Source: Gnetum montanum
Lineage: Eukaryota > Streptophyta > Gnetopsida > Gnetales > Gnetaceae
Reading direction: 5' to 3'
Assembly: GCA_015680685.1 (NCBI GenBank)
Contig: MNCI01028413.1
Location: 72,740 to 136,739, forward strand
Length of the DNA: 64,000 nt
Shown: positions 57,487-64,000 of the stretch, piece by piece
Layout: each line of letters starts with the position of its first letter
How positions within the stretch are numbered: position 1 is the first letter of the stretch
The notes under the pieces: generated by a model
Told to the model about the DNA's origin: nothing
Seen by the model: only the letters and a program-made list of their open reading frames with translations
Database searches by the model: none
Program-made: the position numbers and the translations under genes

Positions 57487-58200
57487 ATGCCACTCCTCTT
57501 TATTATCTCTTATGTGTGTGGTTGGTCATACCCAGCTGATTTCTTAGTGATACAAGTAAATAATGACAGAGGGGACTTCCCAATAATAATGGGGAGGGCA
57601 TGGCTAAGTACCATAAACACATGCCAAGGAATCCACGATCTTTCCCTGGAAATATCTAAGGAAAACACTTTTGGGAAGATCAAGAAGAAGAAAGTTCCAT
57701 GCATCACATATAGTGATACAGAGGGTGATTGTGTACAAGAATGTTCAGCATTGCCTGCATGCAACCGATGTGCACAAGAAATTAACATACAAAAGTGCCT
57801 GTATGTAGCAACCACACAACAAGAATACACCTAGTGGTTAACAGCTGATCTAAAGAGCAACTTACCAACATGCATGGAACCAACTGAGGGACCAACTTGC
57901 GCCCATGTAGAAGGCATAGATGCACTAGAGCAAGAGTGTCGCCAACTTCCAACTCTTAACCTGAAAACATCAATTGGGAGAAGTTCTACACTTCTAAAAA
58001 ATTCAAATAAGAGCTCTGATAAGAGATTACTAGTCAATGTGCAACAAACCAACCCTTACAATGCATCTAAATGGTCAATGCACATCATACCTTGGAGAAG
58101 GAATGACCCTGCTCATTTTTTTGGATCTCCTCCTTTCAACTTAGTCATGGAGGAGATGGCCACCTATGCTGATCAATCAAAGCCCTTAGTTCCTTTTTAA
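57487..58200 (+). pseudogene. Gypsy protease C-terminus joined to integrase tail, element E
   Basis: SYPADFLVIQVNN, then FPIIMGRAWLSTINTCQGI (57,535-57,640), matches the end of plant Gypsy proteases (YPADF, PIILGRPWL). After a TAG at 57,832-57,834 a second frame (57,874-58,200) ends with KRLLVNVQQTNPY, IIPWRRND and FGSPPFNLVMEEMATY, which parallels KQLVNMQQVKPF and ISSFQLNHGRDGYP of the integrase tail at 61.1 kb. Reverse transcriptase, RNase H and the integrase core, about 3 kb, are missing in between. So this is an internally deleted copy. Confidence 0.65.
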
Positions 58201-59985
58201 GTTTTTGTTCTACAAATTTCTTTAACTTCTCTTATTTTTGTTTTGCAACATCGTTCATACTTTTTTATTTATTAGTGTGTTTATTTATTTCGTTAAGTTT
58301 TTCACCTAATAAGTGCTCCTGAAGATGGTATGAACTGTATTCCATTGATTGCCAATGTTTGGTTTTTACCTTTGAGTTATAATGTTGATACTAAGGTTTG
58401 GTTCTCTTGATATAACAGGCAATAAGTCCACATCATCCATGCATCCATGAATTTCTATGGTCTCTCTTGGCTTGGAAATGTACAGTCCCTTTCTTAATAA
58501 TAAGAACTATCAACGAATCGGTGACTGGGCATTTCTCAAACTAAGGAAAGACTCAAGGATTGAAAGGGTGTGACTTCAAGGGGATTTGATGCATTTGTGT
58601 TAGCCATTCTCTTGGGTGCTTGGATGTTTTCTTCTTGAGTTTTCCTTACCATTCCGACATTGCTCCATTATTGGAAAGCTGAGCTAATAAAAAATAATAA
58701 GTCTTTGCATGGTGTGGTTCTCACAAAAAAAATAGTGAGAATTCAAAGCACACCCCTTAGACAAAATAATCATCTAGGCTACAAGCACTGGTTATGGAAC
58801 TAAATAAAAATAAAAATGCACCCTCTAACTAAGGCCCTCTCTCACTTCCTACTTTCTCCTTTTTTCGTTTCATCAAAATGGTGGTGACTCTTTGGCAGAG
58901 GCATTCTTGCTACTTCAAGTGGATGGATTGGCCAAGTGTATTAATGCGAAGTCACTGAATGTGGATTGTTTGAGGCTAGATTTGGAATGAGATCTACTAA
59001 GTCACTTTAACCATTAATACACAAGGGGCTGTACACCACCTGGTTCTTGAGACTCCATTCCATTCTCTTCTTCCATCCTTCTTTCTCCATTTTACACCTC
59101 ATTACCGGTTGTATCAATAATCTATATTTTGGTTGATGCATTGTTTTCTTTTTGGTAAATTCTTGTGGTTAAGACTTTAACTCTTGCTTCCAAATGATAT
59201 TTCTAGAGCCTACAAACTCTTCCAATGTGGGATTGTCAGGGCATTAAGGGCATGAGCCTGCTTTGGGGAGGACCCACTAGCATTCCTATTTGGTGCATCA
59301 GTTAATTTTTTTCCTTAAACATTTTAGAAATCACCATTTATTTTGTTCATTTCCATCCCTAACATACATTTTATTAGCGTTGCCATTGTTTCTTTTTCTC
59401 CATATTTCTTATTCCTTATCTTTTTCCATTCTCTTGCTACTGGAGGTTCGCTCTCAGTCATGGGGTCCTAGTCCAATTTTTTTGATTTTCTCTTAACCCC
59501 TACACCTTGGGTAGTCACTAGTATTATATCTCCAGATCCGCATTAGCCATATCACAACTCAGCCAATGGACCTTACACTAAGGCAAGGTACCAACTGCAT
59601 TGTGATTCATTTACCCTTGCTAATATAAGACTGTGTTGTGTGTGCAGATGACAATCATACAACAACGGATTGGATCTAGAAGAAACACTTGGAATGGACT
59701 GGTGCTGAAGCGGTTATGCAAGGAACAAGATTGATGACACACTTATGGATGGACAACAAAAAGTGTAATCTTGGCGTTGGCAGCAACAGACTTCTTCTTT
59801 TCTCTCTCTCTTCTCTCTTCTCTCTCAGTTGCCAAATAAGGTTGGATGTTAAATGTGCATAGTGTTCACTCTTGTTGTCATGAACACTAAGTTTGTCATG
59901 TATTGTAATGATGATCCATTCACATGTCACCCCATTCACCATTAGTATCATTCAAGTCAATAATCCCATACCTTCCCAATATTTT
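58201..59985 (+). mobile_element. Post-integrase spacer of element E
   Basis: Collinear with 61,217-62,600: GTCCACATCATCCA (58,430 and 61,548), ACAAGCACTGGTTATGG (58,781 and 61,899), the stretch at 59,010-59,100 with 62,145-62,230, and GGGCATGAGCCTGC (59,244 with 62,378). No gene. Unlike the copies at 28 and 49 kb there is no second ORF before the PPT. Confidence 0.65.
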
Positions 59986-59989
59986 GTAA

Positions 59990-60027
59990 GAAACTCGAGG
60001 ACGAGTTTTTATTCAGTCATGGGGGTA
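59990..60027 (+). promoter_or_regulatory. Polypurine tract region of element E
   Basis: CTCGAGGACGAG (59,995-60,006), then CAGTCATGGGGGTA directly before TGATGAG; nearly the same as the PPT region at 28,640-28,674 on the other strand. Confidence 0.8.
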
Positions 60028-60789
60028 TGATGAGCCACGATATCGCGGCCTGCCGCAACATCTATAAATAAGAGGCGGCTCTCCCTTGTTTCTCCATCTA
60101 GATCTAGACCTTAGCCAAACTATAGCAGTTTTACCATTCCAGAGTTAGAATAATTTCCATGTGCCCGCAGTAGGAGTCTTAAAGTAAACGGATCTTTATT
60201 CGAGCAAATTGTACCTGAGCACACATTTGTGTACGACAATAAAGACGAACTTTCTGATAAACCTTGTAGCATGTGGACTAAGCTAAATAGGACTTAATTA
60301 CTATTAAATGTTTAAACGCTTTCCTAGATAATTAATCTCTCTCAACCCTTTACTCTCCTAGTTAAGTGCATTCAGTATGACCGCTTCAAGCACGTGTGTA
60401 ATGCTTGGTAACCCAGTAACGAGTAGCGTTTGGTAATCCTAGTAGCGTTGCACTGGTTCAAGGTGTGTGTGACAAGTGGGAATGGATACTGATGCTAGGA
60501 TACTTAGAACTTAGTTAGTGAATAGTTAATGAAAGTTAGTCATTTAGTTCTCTTCACCCTTCCCTATTAGCATAGGCATTAAGAAGACAAAAGATATAAA
60601 AATCGCATGCCTCAAGCTTACTTAACCATACAACCATAATAATACAAGTAAGCTTGGGAAGATAATGATTGATTAACCTTAAGTGTTCCATTAAGGCCTG
60701 TAAGCACTTAGTCCTTGGAGTTCGACCAGATCGCGCGTGAGACATTCATATTCGTATGGTTGAGTGTAGAGGTACCTCGCCACTCATCA
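60028..60789 (+). mobile_element. Athila-like 3' LTR, element E
   Basis: 762 bp, TGATGAGCCA...CCACTCATCA. It has the TATA box (TATAAATA, 60,063-60,070) preceded by CACGATATCGCGGCC, the poly-A-like GACAATAAAGACG (60,235), and two minisatellite units (GCTTGGTAACCCAGTAACG, TTTGGTAATCCTAGTAGCG, about 60,402-60,447). Similarity to the LTRs at 27.7 and 34.5 kb (minus strand) holds at both ends and in the middle. No PBS follows, so it is a 3' LTR. Confidence 0.85.
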
Positions 60790-60799
60790 CCTAGCATAG

Positions 60800-61216
60800 A
60801 AAGAAAGACTGATTAATCTTAATGTACTAGATGAGAATAGATTGGTGGCCCTATCTTTGAATGAAGTGCACAAGGCATTCAATAAAAAATGCCATGACCT
60901 CAAAATTAGGAAGGTCAAATTTCAACCTAGAGACAAGGTCCTTTACTGGAATCCCAAACATGTACCTTAAAAGACTAAGTTTCAAACATTGTGGAAAGGG
61001 CATTACATTGTTTATGAAACCTTTTCTTTTAGGTCCATGTTGATCTACAAACCTAAGAGCCCAAACAAAAAGCAACTGGTCAACATGCAACAAGTAAAAC
61101 CTTTCCATGAGCCTAAGCGACCCAATGCTAACAACACCTCATTAAATGGACAACCTTACTTAATTTCTTGGATCTCCTCCTTTCAACTCAATCATGGGAG
61201 AGATGGCTATCCATGA
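60800..61216 (+). pseudogene. Gypsy integrase C-terminus, element F
   Basis: The plus frame reads LDENRLVALSLNEVHKAF (60,828-60,882), then KVKFQPRDKVLYWNPKHVP, a TAA stop, KTKFQTLWKGHYIVYETF and SPNKKQLVNMQQVKPFHEP. This is the end of a plant Gypsy integrase (GDKVLYWNPKHVP, KFQxLWxGPYxI, ..LPVNGQxLKxF). It is cut on its left by the LTR of element E, so the catalytic core is not present. Only one or two stops, so it is less decayed than the pol at 14-17 kb. Confidence 0.78.
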
Positions 61217-63191
61217 TAATCATTCAAGTTGATCCTCAGTTTTTATAAATGTTTTTCCACCTCTTTATTTTTACACTTTTTGTTTTCCACCATTTTTTTG
61301 TTTTACAACATCATTAGTATGTTTTATCTTTCTTGGATATTTTATAATTTCTATTATAGTTTACTTTATTCTTATGTGTAAATTTTTCTTAAGTTTTTTA
61401 ATAAATTTCTTTATTACCAACAAGACACAGAGATGTTGTAGTTGTTTGCTAATGGTGGTTTGTACTTAATGTTTTTTATTGCTAATGACTAGTTTCTATC
61501 TTTGAAGACTAAGACATGGTTTCTTTTTCATGGAATAGGCAATGAGTCCACATCATCCACCCATCCACACAATCTATGGTATTCCTAGTTTGGAAATATG
61601 AGGTTCCTTTCCTTAATGAAACTTTAACAAACTTGTAACCTTGGTAGTTTCCAAACTTGGGAAAGATCAAATGGATTGATAAGGGTGTGACTTCAAGGGA
61701 AGTTGATGCTCTTTGTACTTTTCCAAACTCTTGAGTGCATGAGTGTTTTCATGGATTTCTTACCATTCCACTATCAACCAATAACAAAAAGCTAAGTCTT
61801 TACATGATGTGGTTCCCATCCAAAAATCCATAAAAACAAAAAATCCCAAAACAATGATAGAAATTTGAAGCACACCCCTTAGATAAAATAATGGGCTATA
61901 AGCACTAGTTATGGGACTAGAAAGACATGTTATCCATGCCTGAAGGTCCCCTCTAACTAAGGTCCTTTCTCACTTTCTGCTTCTTTTTTTTTCTCAAATA
62001 AGGAACAATGATTAATCTATGGGAGTATTCGTGTGCCTTGAGGGGATGGACTAGTCTTAGAGTATCGATTTGAAGTCACTAAACATGGTTGGTTTTGATC
62101 TGAACTAAGGATAAAATTTATTGGGTCATTTAACCAAAAAATCCACAAGGGACTTCATGTGACCATGAGATGGAACTCCATTGCACTCTCCTCTCATCCA
62201 CCAATGCTTTCCACTTTTCACCTCACTGCCGATTTTCATGTTTTATTCAATGTCCTAGTTTGACATGTTAAAATTCTTAGGTAGATTCTTTCAGAATAGG
62301 TCCTTAACTTTCCAAAATCATTAATCAACCACAAGATCCACAAACTCCTTGGTTTGAGGATATGCAAGGGCAAAAAGGTCATGAGCCTACTACAGGAAGG
62401 ACCCACTTGCTTGTCGCTTGGTTTGATTAGTTAACTTCCTTATCCTTAGGCATTTATGCAATCAAACCTTCCACATTCCCCATCAATTGCATCTAGATGT
62501 GTGCTGCTTAATGGCATTTTTCCAACAAAATCTCATTCTCTAATTTTTGTGAATCATTAAGCCCTCTTTAAGCTTTACATTGTGTTCATAGCTTTTCTGG
62601 CTCTCTATAGATCCCAATTTCGTGTTAAAGCTCCTTATATTTTTCAAAATATTCAAAGTGAAAAAATTTGCACATCAACTTCATCAACAAGACCTCATCA
62701 ATAGAGGGGACACGTCTATGAGACCCTATCAATGCAAGGTAAAAAGTTTATATATACACACAGACACTTTGCAATTTTTCACATTTAAGCTAAAACGAGG
62801 GGGGAGTTTTTGAACTTTTTAGAGCTCAAAACCTTCCAAGAGCCATAACTTCCTAACCATTTGTCTGATTCACTCCATTCTTCAATTTTGTAGCTACTAG
62901 AGGTAAGCCCTTTGTTGTGGGGGCCACAAACCTTAGGTCTTTGATGAAAATTTTTTTTGACTTCCACAAAAATTTAACTAAGAAATTAACATCAAAACAT
63001 CAATTTATGAAAGTTAGACCTTTCCAACAAGCTTTGGTGACATTCTAAATCAAATAACATTAAAATAATATTAAAATAATCAATCTACCATGGTCATAAC
63101 TTAGCCTAAGTGTAACTGCCAACGAGATAAGGTAGTTAAAAATTATAAGTTACACATTGTATGCTAATCCTTGGTTATGTTATGACCATAA
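61217..63191 (+). mobile_element. Post-integrase spacer of element F
   Basis: Homologous to 58.2-59.6 kb in its first 1.4 kb and to 48.8-49.1 kb in its last part, so it links integrase to the second ORF as in the other copies. A T/A-rich TATATATACACACA stretch lies at 62,750. No gene. Confidence 0.6.
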
Positions 63192-64000
63192 ATGGTACCT
63201 AAGGGAAAGCATGCACAGGAGGGAGGACCATCCCAACCAAGGGACAAATGGTTAAGAATCAGAAGGCGCCAAGAACAGGCCCATGAACAAGCAACTAAAA
63301 CCCATGCAACAAAACCTATTTAGGAGGAGCCTGAAGTGGAATTTGTTAGGCAAATTCCTGAAAAAGTGGCTGCAACCAAACAATCACATTGAGATGAGGC
63401 ACCAAAGCCAAGACCAAGCCTTGAGGTCACCTTGATGGATGTTTAGCTTAATCAAATCAAATCTAAGAAGGTCTAGAAATTGATGCTCTAAGAGTTAAAC
63501 TTTGGACCTTTCTTGGAGTTTGATTCTCCAGAAGTCAAGATGTAATTGTAGAGCTCTCCCATGTGGCCCATCATCATTTCCGGAGCAGAGTGGTACATGG
63601 AAGAGACCTATCTCTTCTGGAAAAATTGGCAGGTTGGTTCAATAGTCAAAATCAAGGACATTTTAGTGTCCTAATTGGTGAAAGCAATTTCAAAGGCCCT
63701 TGGGTTACCAAAAATTGGAGCCAATCTTGCAAAAATTCCTACGTAGGTAGATCCTAGCGTTAAGAAAGAATGGACGTAGTAATGCTATGGAGTTGTCCAC
63801 AAGAACTTTGGTGCACTCACTACAGCAAAACATGCATTCTTCAAGAGTGTGACCTTCCATCTCAATCCAACGGTGAGGCTAAGCAAAGTCATAGCCTTTT
63901 CCACCCATGCATGTGCTGCTTTAAGTAGAAGATTCCTAGTCAACCTTCCAAAGTTGGTCTATCTTGAGATAGAGAAGTAATTCAAGAAAAATGAATGTGG
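63192..64000 (+). pseudogene. Second ORF of element F, truncated by the window end
   Basis: Start MVPKGKHAQEGGPSQP (ATG 63,192-63,194) with an Arg/Gln-rich N-terminus, as in the 49.3-kb copy. Further on EETYLFWKNWQ (TYLFW at 63,606-63,620), KAISKALGLPKIGANLAKIP, DPSVKKEW, FGALTTAKHAFFKSVTFHL and RRFLVNLPKLVYLEIEK line up with TYLFW, VISEVLNLPNSGPHVARLF, DVRKDW, FGELTIEERVYLKIGTYHL and MGKVNANLPHLYLTEILRR of the 28.8-31.5-kb copy. About ten stops and at least one frameshift. The coiled-coil part would lie beyond the window. Function unknown. Confidence 0.7.

Noticed and set aside
57510-57830. Minus-strand frame of 106 codons
   Set aside because: It lies opposite the plus-strand protease segment with the PIIMGRAWL motif, which explains the sequence.

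Overview
The window is plant nuclear DNA made almost entirely of old, nested transposable elements. Evidence for a plant: Ty3/Gypsy and Ty1/Copia gag-pol remnants of plant type, primer-binding sites for plant tRNA-Asp and tRNA-iMet, plant L1-like LINE fragments, long satellite arrays, and GT-AG introns of about 90-110 bp. The density and age of nested LTR elements suggest a very large genome; a gymnosperm is plausible but not shown. I see no intact host gene, tRNA or rRNA. Nearly all coding sequence is broken by in-frame stops, very often TAG where CAG or TGG is expected, which fits long-term deamination of methylated cytosine.

Region by region. 0.48-1.16 kb: an LTR-like promoter block with a 21-bp minisatellite between two palindromes, followed by a TATA box. 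2.2-21.4 kb: a disordered cluster of one Gypsy family (Tat-like in style). It holds two minus-strand LTR-leader-gag modules (2.24-5.85 kb; 8.65-14.21 kb, the second with protease) and one plus-strand RT-RNase H-integrase-tandem repeat-PPT-LTR module (14.2-21.4 kb). Between them lies a plus-strand multi-exon pseudogene of unknown function (5.9-8.0 kb). 21.5-24.8 kb: direct duplication and a satellite array of about 225 bp period. 25.3-25.9 kb: LINE remnant.

26.95-42.02 kb: a coiled-coil-type minus-strand reading frame is split by a 14.3-kb Copia element (27,573-41,904) with a perfect 5-bp target duplication. One LTR of that Copia element is itself interrupted by a 7.7-kb Gypsy element (27,749-35,423) with a perfect tRNA-Asp PBS. 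Both elements carry gag but no recognisable polymerase; each has instead a second large ORF in the same orientation.

42.0-56.5 kb: a very old Gypsy element related to the 27.7-kb one (5' LTR and decayed PBS at 42.0-42.9 kb, 3' LTR at 55.45-56.53 kb). It is filled with later insertions: Copia RT/RNase H remnants at 45.7-46.6 kb and a 3.2-kb short Copia-type element with a perfect TSD at 51.99-55.18 kb. It retains a spacer and the same second ORF. 57.0-64 kb: a LINE fragment, then two more partial copies of that Gypsy family, one ending in a full LTR (60,028-60,789), the other giving integrase C-terminus, spacer and the start of the second ORF at the window edge.

Taken together, the 28-31 kb, 49-52 kb and 63-64 kb copies show that the second ORF is a stable part of the Gypsy family, lying between integrase or spacer and PPT (the position where Athila-type elements carry an env-like ORF). 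Two assembly gaps (18,183-18,264 and 31,912-32,569) and a single N (54,028) interrupt the sequence.
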